Source: GCA-003244245 sp963712995 (GTDB lineage: Bacteria; Actinomycetota; Actinomycetes; Mycobacteriales; Pseudonocardiaceae). From it: a stretch of DNA of 64,000 nucleotides. A program made the position numbers and the translations under genes. The notes beneath the pieces were generated by a model. It did no database searches. It had not been told where the DNA came from and saw only the letters and a list, made by a program, of their open reading frames with translations. The DNA lies in assembly GCA_963712995.1 (NCBI GenBank), contig CAVQKH010000030.1:434001-498000 (forward strand). The letters are read 5' to 3'. Shown here one piece after another: positions 1 through 6,497 of the stretch (position 1 is its first letter; every line of letters starts with the position of its first letter).

Positions 1-1204
1 CGATGGTCAGCTGGTAATCAGGCTCGTACACATCGACTGCGGCGAGGGTGCTGGCGGTGAGCTCGGCCCTGATGCCGCGTTCGTGGTGGCAGAAGCGGAT
101 GAACGCGCGTAGCAGCTCAGGTGCTTTTGCCAGGTAGGCGACGTCCGCGGCGATCTTGCGGGGTATCCAGTCGACGAGCAGGATCTCCACCACCACCGGG
201 CTCCAGCGCAACGGGTCACCTGATCCGTAGTCGGTGCCGAACCAGAGCAGTGACTCGAGCAGGCCGCGGTGGTCCGCGTCGTCGAGACCGGTCCCGAACG
301 CGGAGGCGAAGAAACGCTCGGTGAGTTTGCGTAGCCGCTCGCTGCTCCAGTGCGGTCGCCGGTAGCCGGTGCCCCCCGCAGGCAACATGCCGATGGCCCA
401 CTCGACGAGGGGTCGGCAGGCGGGCCAGGAGTCGGATTCCACCGGCGGGAAGGTGATGGCGCCCTGCTCGATCGCGTTCCGGATCCGGACTCGGGCGTCG
501 GCCGGGGCGAGGTCCGCCCAGGTCGTGTCGGGCCCGTCGCCAGCCGCGATTCGCATGTGCTTGACCAGTGCGTCCAGCGGTTCGGGGACCACGAAGGCGT
601 CTTTGACCAGCGTTCCCATGTTGTGATCGATATAGACGACGATCGACAGCGCGGAACCGCCGGGCAAGCTCAGCCCGATCATGATGTTATCGCCGTCGCC
701 GAGCACGTGCACCATCTCGACGACGCCCTCGACCGTGGTCCGGCCCAGCTCGGTGAGCCACCCGGGCAGGGTGTGCGCCCGTTCGGTGATCTCGCGGCGG
801 ACTCGGCGCCGCATGATGTCATCGCCGCCCAGCTCGGCGATCACGGCGAGCAGTGCCGAGGTCTCGAGCATGTCCACGTCGAGGAAGGTCCGTACCAGTT
901 CGTCGCGGGTCGGCAGGTCAGGATCGCTCACCCGTTCGAACGGGTGAGCGCGCGGTGGCTCGAGCGCCGCGAGCAGCGAGCTGACCAGGGACATCAGCAT
1001 GAGTGGTTGATCGTCGCTGAGAGCAGCCGCGACGTCGGACATCAGGTCGGGCTCGTCTGCCCGGCCACGTCTCTGAGTGGGTCCGCCGTGGCCCAGCCGG
1101 CGCTTCTGGGGCCGGTGCTTGTCGCGGCGGGTTCGCTTGGACACGCCGGGGAGATTAACCCCTCGGCTGATCCGCCGTGGCACGAGCCGGTGCTCAGCAG
1201 CCAT
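1..1204 (-). CDS. Conserved actinobacterial hypothetical protein, 3' end outside the window
   Basis: An open frame runs without a stop from an ATG at 1204 to the window edge, so the C-terminus is missing (about 401 codons visible). The first 50 residues are rich in Arg, Lys and Gly (KRTRRDKHRPQKRR) and look disordered. The rest is a soluble, mostly helical protein with no motif I recognise. A GAGG sits about 10 bases upstream of the ATG; internal ATGs near codons 55 and 69 are alternative starts. It diverges from the small membrane-protein gene at 1265, and a perfect 12-bp palindrome lies between the two starts, so the pair is probably co-regulated. Function unknown. I am confident it is coding because third positions are uniformly GC-rich and the opposite-strand open frames read as low-complexity shadows. 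Confidence 0.75.
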   Translation of the reverse strand, partial: MAAEHRLVPRRISRGVNLPGVSKRTRRDKHRPQKRRLGHGGPTQRRGRADEPDLMSDVAAALSDDQPLMLMSLVSSLLAALEPPRAHPFERVSDPDLPTRDELVRTFLDVDMLETSALLAVIAELGGDDIMRRRVRREITERAHTLPGWLTELGRTTVEGVVEMVHVLGDGDNIMIGLSLPGGSALSIVVYIDHNMGTLVKDAFVVPEPLDALVKHMRIAAGDGPDTTWADLAPADARVRIRNAIEQGAITFPPVESDSWPACRPLVEWAIGMLPAGGTGYRRPHWSSERLRKLTERFFASAFGTGLDDADHRGLLESLLWFGTDYGSGDPLRWSPVVVEILLVDWIPRKIAADVAYLAKAPELLRAFIRFCHHERGIRAELTASTLAAVDVYEPDYQLTI

Positions 1205-1229
1205 CGACGACAGCTTGCCTCATGGATAC

Positions 1230-1241
1230 GTATACGTATAC
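1230..1241. promoter_or_regulatory. Perfect palindrome GTATACGTATAC, copy 1 (candidate operator)
   Basis: This 12-bp perfect palindrome lies between two divergent starts, 25 bp from the minus-strand ATG at 1204 and 23 bp from the plus-strand ATG at 1265. An identical copy occurs at 2825-2836 upstream of a ribbon-helix-helix gene. AT-rich TATAC steps in such GC-rich DNA are unusual, and the placement is right for an operator covering both promoters. The regulator is inferred, not shown. Confidence 0.55.
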
Positions 1242-1264
1242 ATTAGAATTCGGAGGTGAGGTGG

Positions 1265-1447
1265 ATGGCCAACATCATGTTCGGGCTGGCAGGTCTGTCT
1301 CTGGTGGTCGGGGTGTTGATCGGCGCGGACCTGCACATCCGGGCTGTCGACCGACGGTATCGGCGGGTGGCCCGGCTCGTGCGGCAACTCCATGCGCAAC
1401 AGGAGGCGCTGGCCGAAGAACGGTCATTTCTCGAGCGTCGCCGCTGA
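1265..1447 (+). CDS. Small single-pass membrane protein, 60 aa
   Basis: Starting at the ATG at 1265, the peptide has one hydrophobic segment (about residues 3-20, IMFGLAGLSLVVGVLIGA) followed by a basic, coiled-coil-like cytoplasmic tail rich in Arg, Gln and Glu. A GGAGG at 1252-1256 lies 8 bases upstream; an in-frame GTG at 1256 falls inside the Shine-Dalgarno and is less likely. The gene is the divergent partner of the hypothetical gene starting at 1204 and shares its palindromic control region. No family is recognised. Confidence 0.6.
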   Translation: MANIMFGLAGLSLVVGVLIGADLHIRAVDRRYRRVARLVRQLHAQQEALAEERSFLERRR

Positions 1448-1548
1448 CTGCCTCGCAATAGGTGAGTCGCCTGCCCCGATGACACCCGGTGAATCGTGCG
1501 GTTGAATTCGACCATCGAGGCGCAGAGAGTCGGGGTGCACCAGAAACG

Positions 1549-1953
1549 ATGATCACCGAGGAAGATCGGCCCAAGCCACCGGAGCTGGTCGATTTGTACG
1601 CGGAAACCCCGCAGGTCTTCCGGACGCTGAAAGCGGAATTCCAGGTCCCTGATACCTATGAGCTCCCGTTGCACGATGTCGATGCGGCGGAACCGTTCTT
1701 GAGCAACACGCGTGACGTAGCCGCGATCACGCTGCGAAAGATCCAAGCTCTGCGTTGGGTGACCAAGCCCGGTGTCGAGACGACGAACGATATCGTCGTC
1801 ACGCTGGCGGCGGATCTGATGCGGGCTCTCGATTACCTGGTGCCGCGCTGCGAGGACACCGCCAAGGCGGATGAGCTGGCCAGGTTCAAGAACCGGGTTG
1901 TACTCGCCGCGCGCAGCGCCGGGGGCGATGGCGGCGTGGCGAGGCTACACTGA
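1549..1953 (+). CDS. Hypothetical acidic protein, about 134 aa
   Basis: The frame reads as a plausible soluble protein beginning MITEEDRPKPPELVDLYAETP, with a helical C-terminal half (DIVVTLAADLMRALDYLVPR) and good codon use up to about codon 125. The tail AGGDGGVARLH looks less constrained. The ATG at 1549 is chosen; an in-frame GTG at 1489 would add 20 unconvincing residues, and neither start has a strong ribosome site. It lies 100 bp downstream of the small membrane gene and may share its transcript. No homologous family is recognised. Confidence 0.5.
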   Translation: MITEEDRPKPPELVDLYAETPQVFRTLKAEFQVPDTYELPLHDVDAAEPFLSNTRDVAAITLRKIQALRWVTKPGVETTNDIVVTLAADLMRALDYLVPRCEDTAKADELARFKNRVVLAARSAGGDGGVARLH

Positions 1954-2043
1954 CGTACCGCTCCCGCCGCGTCGTCGCGAGGCGCTGCCCAGGTGTCCTC
2001 GGGACACCAGCATGTCAGGTGACCCGAGGCGCACAGGACATGA

Positions 2044-2388
2044 TCAGATCGGCGGCTGGTCGCCGGTGGACTCACACCGCCGACCGTCGTTGACCGTGGC
2101 AGCGTTGACCATGATAGTCCAGGCCTCGGCCAGGCTGAACTCATGAAGCATGCACCATGCAGTTGCATGGGGGTGGTGGTGGCCAGCGGACTCGGTATAC
2201 TCTTCCAGGCAGGATGCGGCGGTGGTGCCCCGCTGCCCGTGCCGGACCACGCTGCGGACCACGGAGGGCGGCACCATCTCGGTCAACGATGGACCGAGCA
2301 CCCGGGTGAGATGCCAGCACATGAACAGTTGGCGGCAGTCCGTATCGACCGCCACGTCGAGGTCGACGAGCAGGCTCGCGATATTCAC
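2044..2388 (-). CDS. Hypothetical protein downstream of the RHH gene, 114 aa
   Basis: The minus frame from a GTG at 2388 (preceded by GGGA) has good actinobacterial codon use for about 85 residues (NIASLLVDLDVAVDTDCRQL, then a helical stretch with several Trp, Met and Cys residues). The frame extends to an ATG at 2433, but those codons are poor. It follows the ribbon-helix-helix gene on the same strand with a gap of about 110 bp and could be co-transcribed. No family is recognised; it may also be a decayed gene. Confidence 0.35.
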   Translation of the reverse strand: MNIASLLVDLDVAVDTDCRQLFMCWHLTRVLGPSLTEMVPPSVVRSVVRHGQRGTTAASCLEEYTESAGHHHPHATAWCMLHEFSLAEAWTIMVNAATVNDGRRCESTGDQPPI

Positions 2389-2498
2389 TCCCGGCGTCGA
2401 GCCGGGACTGCGCGACGGAACCCCTGATCGCACTCGCGACTGCGCGGGACTCGGCTTCGCCGCTGCCGATCATCGCTGCCTCCGGGTCATATCTAAGA

Positions 2499-2774
2499 TC
2501 AGTCGGACGAACCACGGTTTTGCTGGGGAAGCAGTCGCGCGCGGAATTCGTCCACTCGCGCGCTCAGCTCTTCAGCTCGTTGGGCCTCGACGGTCTCGAA
2601 CTTCTTGAATATCGCTTCGACTCCGTACTCGTCGATCAGGCCCTGCGCGACACGGATCACGGCGCTTCGGACAAAAGCGGAGAGCGTCTGGCCCTGGTGC
2701 CGCGCGACCACCTCGAGCAGGGATCGTTCATCGGCAGGCACGCGAAAGCAGATAGGAGAGGACTCGCTGGCCAC
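2499..2774 (-). CDS. Ribbon-helix-helix (CopG/Arc-type) DNA-binding protein, 91 aa
   Basis: Residues 8-45 follow the ribbon-helix-helix pattern: a short beta strand with alternating residues (ICFRVPADE), a first helix (SLLEVVARHQGQ), then the turn and second helix (TLSAFVRSAVIRVAQ). The second half is an acidic coiled coil (FETVEAQRAEELSARVDEFRARL) that could carry oligomerisation or antitoxin contacts. Proteins of this fold dimerise and insert a beta ribbon into short palindromes. The perfect palindrome at 2825-2836 lies 51 bp upstream of this start and recurs at 1230-1241, which suggests autoregulation plus control of the divergent pair there. An antitoxin role is possible, but no toxin gene adjoins it. 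Confidence 0.7.
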   Translation of the reverse strand: MASESSPICFRVPADERSLLEVVARHQGQTLSAFVRSAVIRVAQGLIDEYGVEAIFKKFETVEAQRAEELSARVDEFRARLLPQQNRGSSD

Positions 2775-2824
2775 GGGATCGCCCTTCCGCCTAGCCGAGG
2801 TGTCTCAAGAAGCAGCTTACGTTG

Positions 2825-2836
2825 GTATACGTATAC
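2825..2836. promoter_or_regulatory. Perfect palindrome GTATACGTATAC, copy 2 (candidate RHH operator)
   Basis: Identical to the 12-mer at 1230-1241. It lies between the end of the disulfide reductase gene (2870) and the start of the ribbon-helix-helix gene (2774), within an AT-rich patch (TACTATTGTTGTC) that could hold that gene's promoter. This is the expected place for an autoregulatory operator. Confidence 0.55.
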
Positions 2837-2869
2837 TATTGTTGTCTGACCGATACGTCAACACCTCCC

Positions 2870-4279
2870 TCAGGTGAGGCGGCTGAGGAAGCGGCCCACT
2901 TTGGCGGCGGAGCTGGGGTTGTGGACCAGGACGTAGTCGTAGAGCGCGATGGGGATCGCGAAGGAGTAGGTCGGGTAGGCATGGATCGAGTTGATGATCG
3001 CGTCGACGGTGAGGTCGTTGTTCATCGCCAAGGTCAGCTCGTTGATCATCTCGCCGGCGCAGTGCCCGGCGATGTGGGCTCCCATCAGCCGCCGCTTGCC
3101 GTCGATGAGGAACTTCATCAGGCCGACGGTCTGCGCCTCGGTCACCGCGCGCTCGTTGTGGCTGTAGGGGAACCGGATGACCTCGCAGGGCTCCCCGGCC
3201 GCGCGGATCTCCGCCTCGGTCCGGCCGACGTGCGCGATCTCCGGATCGGTGAAGGTCACCCACGGCAGCTGCCCGGGGGAGAAGGCTGCCTTGATCGGGA
3301 CGAAGATGTTGCGGACCGCATGCGCCGCCTGGTGGCCGGCGTAATGGGTGAACGCCGGCCCCCCGGTCACGTCGCCGACGGCGTAGATGTGTGGCTGGCT
3401 GGTCTGGAGCAGGTTGTTGATGGTGATACCCCGGTCGTTGGTGGTGACGCCGGCGGCGTCGAGCCCGAGCGCTTCGACATTGGGCACTCGTCCGACCGCG
3501 CACAGGATCGAATCCACCCGCAGCTCGCCGTCGTCGAGGGCGAGCACGGTGTCGCTGGCCTCGCGGCGGGCGGCGCGCAGGCGGGCGTTGCACCGCACGT
3601 CGATGCCCTCCTCGGCGAATTGGCGTTCCAGTATGTCGATCATGTCGGCGTCGTCGCGGGGAATCAGGTGCGGCCCGCGTTGCAGCACGGTCACCGCGGC
3701 GCCGAGCCGGTGCATCGCCTGCGCGAGCTCCACACCGATCGGGCCGCCCCCGATCACCGCGAGCCGGGCCGGCAGCTCGGCGAGGTCGAAGACGTCCTCA
3801 TTGGTCAGGTAGCCGACCTCGGCCAGCCCGTCGATGGCCGGTACCGCCGGCCGGCTACCCGAGGCGATCAGAATGAACTTGGCGGTGATGTCCCGGTCTG
3901 CGACCCGCAGGGTGTGCGGATCGCGGAAGACGGCGCCGCCGAGCAGGACATCGACGCCCAGCTCGCAGAGCGCTTCGGCGTCGTCGAGCTTGGCGATCTC
4001 CGTGATGGCCTGCTGCACCCTGGTGTTGACCGCGGCAAGATCCACCGGCCCCAGCTGTGCGGACAGCCCCCAGCGGTGCGCGGTGGCCGCCTCGTGGGCG
4101 ACCCGGGACGCCTTGATCAACGCCTTGCTCGGGACGCAGCCGTAGTTCAGGCAGTCTCCGCCCAGCCGGTCCTTGTCGATCAACGCGACCCGCTTCGCGA
4201 AGAACCGTCCGACCCGGGCGGCAGTCAGACCCGCCGATCCCGCCCCGATGATCGCCAGGTCGTAGTCGAAAGACGCCAT
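2870..4279 (-). CDS. FAD/NAD(P)-dependent class I disulfide oxidoreductase (MerA/Lpd-like)
   Basis: This is a flavoprotein of the pyridine nucleotide-disulfide reductase family. It shows the FAD-binding GAGSAG near the N-terminus, the redox-active pair in GGDCLNYGCVPSKAL (CxxxxC), a second Rossmann motif (GGGPIGVELAQ), the FAD motif YAVGDV, and a C-terminal dimer domain. The C-terminal HAYPTYS replaces the HPTxxE motif of true lipoamide dehydrogenases and resembles the MerA-like branch, so the substrate is uncertain. The ATG at 4279 is preferred because GGGGACGG lies just upstream; a TTG at 4294 is in frame. It lies downstream of the candidate selenoperoxiredoxin on the same strand and could serve as its reductant, which is inference only. 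Confidence 0.88.
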   Translation of the reverse strand: MASFDYDLAIIGAGSAGLTAARVGRFFAKRVALIDKDRLGGDCLNYGCVPSKALIKASRVAHEAATAHRWGLSAQLGPVDLAAVNTRVQQAITEIAKLDDAEALCELGVDVLLGGAVFRDPHTLRVADRDITAKFILIASGSRPAVPAIDGLAEVGYLTNEDVFDLAELPARLAVIGGGPIGVELAQAMHRLGAAVTVLQRGPHLIPRDDADMIDILERQFAEEGIDVRCNARLRAARREASDTVLALDDGELRVDSILCAVGRVPNVEALGLDAAGVTTNDRGITINNLLQTSQPHIYAVGDVTGGPAFTHYAGHQAAHAVRNIFVPIKAAFSPGQLPWVTFTDPEIAHVGRTEAEIRAAGEPCEVIRFPYSHNERAVTEAQTVGLMKFLIDGKRRLMGAHIAGHCAGEMINELTLAMNNDLTVDAIINSIHAYPTYSFAIPIALYDYVLVHNPSSAAKVGRFLSRLT

Positions 4280-4308
4280 CCGTACCGTCCCCAATCAATC
4301 AGCCCGGT

Positions 4309-4366
4309 GTTCTGGGGACAGACTGCACCAAACGAGCCCCGGATTACTGCAGTCTGTCCCCAGAAC
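4309..4366. repeat. Perfect 19-bp inverted repeat with 20-bp spacer
   Basis: The left arm GTTCTGGGGACAGACTGCA (4309-4327) is perfectly complementary to the right arm at 4348-4366. The right arm overlaps the last six codons of the peroxiredoxin-like gene, and the element ends about 30 bp before the disulfide reductase start. As RNA it would make a very stable hairpin. There is no T-run on either side, so a factor-independent terminator is not certain; a processing or attenuation hairpin between the two genes, or a mobile-repeat relic, are alternatives. Confidence 0.75.
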
Positions 4367-4898
4367 GCGAGTGGTGGGCGGCCGCGTGCAGGAGGAGGGC
4401 GGGGCGGGCGCGGTCGTCGGGGGTGCGGGGGAGCCAGCGGCGGACGACGATACCGTCGCACAGCAGTGCGTCGCCGCCCATCTGCCGGATGTCCTCCACC
4501 GGCCTGGGCATCCGGTGGCCGCGGGTCGCGGCGATCGTGTAGCGGGCCAGGGTTCCGGGTGAATACACCTGCCAGAGGTGGGCGCGGCGCATGCCGAGCA
4601 ACCCGTAGAGCCGGCGCTGCTCATCGGAGAGGAACAGACCCGGCCAGCTGAGATGGTCGGCCAGCGCGGCCAGCGCGTCCGGGGGGCTGAACCCGCAGGC
4701 GATGAGCCCGATCGGATGACCGGCTGCGAGGTCACGCACCTGCACGAGGTGCTGCTGGCAGGGCAGTCAAAACCGGTGCCGGATCGCAGTGAGCAGGTAA
4801 TGACCGGTCAACGCGCCGAGACACACGACCCGGCCGGTGCGCGCGTCGGGCAGCGCGAGCCCGCGCAGCGAGACCTGCCCCTCGAGTTCACGAGGCAC
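4344..4898 (-). CDS. Peroxiredoxin-like (AhpC-TSA_2 / SelL-type) protein with in-frame UGA, candidate selenoprotein
   Basis: From a GTG at 4898 the frame runs 184 codons to TAA at 4344, with a single TGA at codon 44 (4767-4769). Both sides are clearly one AhpC/TSA-like protein: RTGRVVCLGALTGHYLLTAI and then RHRF-[UGA]-LPCQQHLVQVRDLA, followed by the family landmarks FLSDEQRRLYGLLGM and MPRPVEDIRQMGGDALL. The family normally reads RHxGCPFCRE, so the UGA falls on the first cysteine of CxxC, giving U-L-P-C. A 6-bp hairpin with a G-containing loop begins 14 nt after the UGA, as in bacterial SECIS elements. The start overlaps the stop of the upstream radical SAM gene by 11 bp, implying coupling. 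An automatic caller would report only the part from 4745 down. The alternative is a nonsense-mutated pseudogene, but a random stop hitting exactly this codon with a SECIS-like hairpin is unlikely. selA, selB and selC would have to lie elsewhere in the genome. Confidence 0.72.
4736..4752 (-). promoter_or_regulatory. SECIS-like hairpin downstream of the in-frame UGA
   Basis: Reading the minus strand, GCACCT-CGTGC-AGGTGC forms a perfect 6-bp stem with a 5-nt loop whose second base is G. It starts 14 nt after the UGA, so the loop begins 20 nt from it. Published descriptions of bacterial SECIS elements ask for a small apical loop with G in its first two positions, roughly 16-37 nt from the UGA; this one fits. 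SelB binding is inferred. Confidence 0.6.
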
Positions 4899-6288
4899 GG
4901 GTGCCCGGGCTGTTCACGATGGGCAGCAATTTACGCAGCTCGACGTTCTCCACCGGGTCGAGCACGCAGTGCTGCACGCAGGCGGGCACGAGCTCACCGG
5001 TCTCCGGGTGCGCCATCGCGTAGTGGCAGGACGCCAGCCGCTCCTGCGCGGCGAGCACCCGCGGCTCGGTGGCCTTCTCGCCGCGTTTCATCAGTTCCCA
5101 CGCCGGCGCGACGTCCGCGGCGTCCATGAACTGGTGCACCACGAACGACACCGGGCGCACCCCGTGCCGCAGCAGGGTTCGCAGCCCGCCGGCGCGCCGC
5201 ACGAGGTGGGTGAGCCACTGAATCGCGATCACCGCGACGACCGGGTGGCGCACGATCGTGCGGGCCACCTTGCCGATCAGGTCGGGCAGCCTCACGCCGG
5301 CGAAGTTCGTCTCCCCGAAGTAGCGGAAGAACGCCTCCCGGGCGGCGAGGTCGCCGGCGTCGCCGGAGAGGAACGGGTGCCAGTGCGGGCCGACGTAGAA
5401 CCCGTAGGCGGCCCGGTTGCACCGCAGGTCGCCGTGCTGGATCACGGTGTAGTCCAGCGTGGTACCCGCGCCTTTCTCGATCTCCCGCCATGTCTCGTCC
5501 ATGCCGACCTGCTCGTAGTTCTCATGCCAGCGCCGGTCGTCCCCGACGAAAGCCGCGGGCTGGAAGGAGAACATGCCGAACCCCATCCCATGGCAGTCCC
5601 GCACCAGCTCGGCGACCTGGCCCAGGTTCGCCGGGGTGACCGTCATGTTGTGCGCCAGGAAGGACCGCACCCCGTGCTTGGCGCGCAAGCGCGTGAACAT
5701 GTCGACGAAGCGCTGCCGGTAGGGGTTGAGCTCGCGTTCGCTGCCCGGTCGCGGGATGCCGCGCCGGCCGAACATCATCATGTCGAAGTGCCCGGCGAAG
5801 GAGATCCGCTTCAGCCTCGGCCGGCGCTGCTCGTCCAGCGCCAGCTTCTCCAGGTAGTCATAGTCGAAGTCGCCGTGGGACATGCTCATCGGTTCGCGCC
5901 CGTAGCGTCGCATCGTGAGCAGTGTCTGCGCGTGGTCGTCCGGGCTGAGCAGGGTCACCTCCCCGCCGATCAGCTGCGCGTGGGCCCGGGGGCCGCGCAG
6001 CCGGCGTAGCAGCGCCATCTGCTCGTCGACCGCGGCGATGGTGTGCGCCCCGTCCACCCGGACCCGGTTGGCGTCGCGCGAGTGATAGCAGGGGGTGCAC
6101 GCCAGGTTGCACCGCGGGAACACCCCGTGGGTGCCCTCACAGCCCACCGCGTGCCTACCCAGGAACTGCCCGGGCGTCTTGACATGCTCGGGAAGATCAG
6201 CCCAGCGGCGGCGGAGTATCCCCGCGTATTCCGGGTCGACCGGCCGGGTCCGGCGTTCGAGTTTCCGCAGCGCCTCGATCAGTCGCAT
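4888..6288 (-). CDS. Radical SAM enzyme, 466 aa, coupled to the peroxiredoxin-like gene
   Basis: The 4Fe-4S cluster motif is C60-N-L-A-C64-T-P-C67 (CxxxCxxC) in FPRCNLACTPC, followed by LIGGEVTLLS, which matches the usual GGE motif of radical SAM barrels. The C-terminal third carries more cysteines (SCHYAMAHPETGELVPACVQHC), which could bind an auxiliary cluster or be a SPASM-like remnant. The ATG at 6288 has GGGAGGG 10 bases upstream. The stop codon overlaps the start of the candidate selenoprotein gene, so the two are almost certainly one operon. A divergent metallophosphoesterase-radical SAM gene begins 210 bp away. The substrate is unknown; a peptide, lipid or other small molecule cannot be told apart from sequence. 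Confidence 0.85.
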   Translation of the reverse strand: MRLIEALRKLERRTRPVDPEYAGILRRRWADLPEHVKTPGQFLGRHAVGCEGTHGVFPRCNLACTPCYHSRDANRVRVDGAHTIAAVDEQMALLRRLRGPRAHAQLIGGEVTLLSPDDHAQTLLTMRRYGREPMSMSHGDFDYDYLEKLALDEQRRPRLKRISFAGHFDMMMFGRRGIPRPGSERELNPYRQRFVDMFTRLRAKHGVRSFLAHNMTVTPANLGQVAELVRDCHGMGFGMFSFQPAAFVGDDRRWHENYEQVGMDETWREIEKGAGTTLDYTVIQHGDLRCNRAAYGFYVGPHWHPFLSGDAGDLAAREAFFRYFGETNFAGVRLPDLIGKVARTIVRHPVVAVIAIQWLTHLVRRAGGLRTLLRHGVRPVSFVVHQFMDAADVAPAWELMKRGEKATEPRVLAAQERLASCHYAMAHPETGELVPACVQHCVLDPVENVELRKLLPIVNSPGTRAS

Positions 6289-6497
6289 GTCGACGTCCCT
6301 CCCGGCCTTGACCGATAGCCGCGCGGTTCGTGAGGGCTCAAGCCGTTGTCGGGCCCGACGATTAGGCTACCTCTCCGCCGGCTCACCCCAAGGTTTTCGC
6401 TGATTGAGCCGAACCGGTTCGTCGGCCGGGTCAGAACACAGGCACACGGGACCGTAGTAAGCCGAGGGAGCGAGACGCCGATGACCAGGTTGGCCCG

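Noticed and set aside
350..1246. A 298-codon plus-strand open frame at the left end
   Set aside because: It is antisense to the partial gene read from 1204 and has the Gly/Arg/Asp-rich composition of a shadow frame; the minus frame has far better codon use.
2155..2170. CCATGCA-GT-TGCATGG palindrome
   Set aside because: It lies inside a possible gene, has no promoter context and no second copy was noticed, so no role can be supported.
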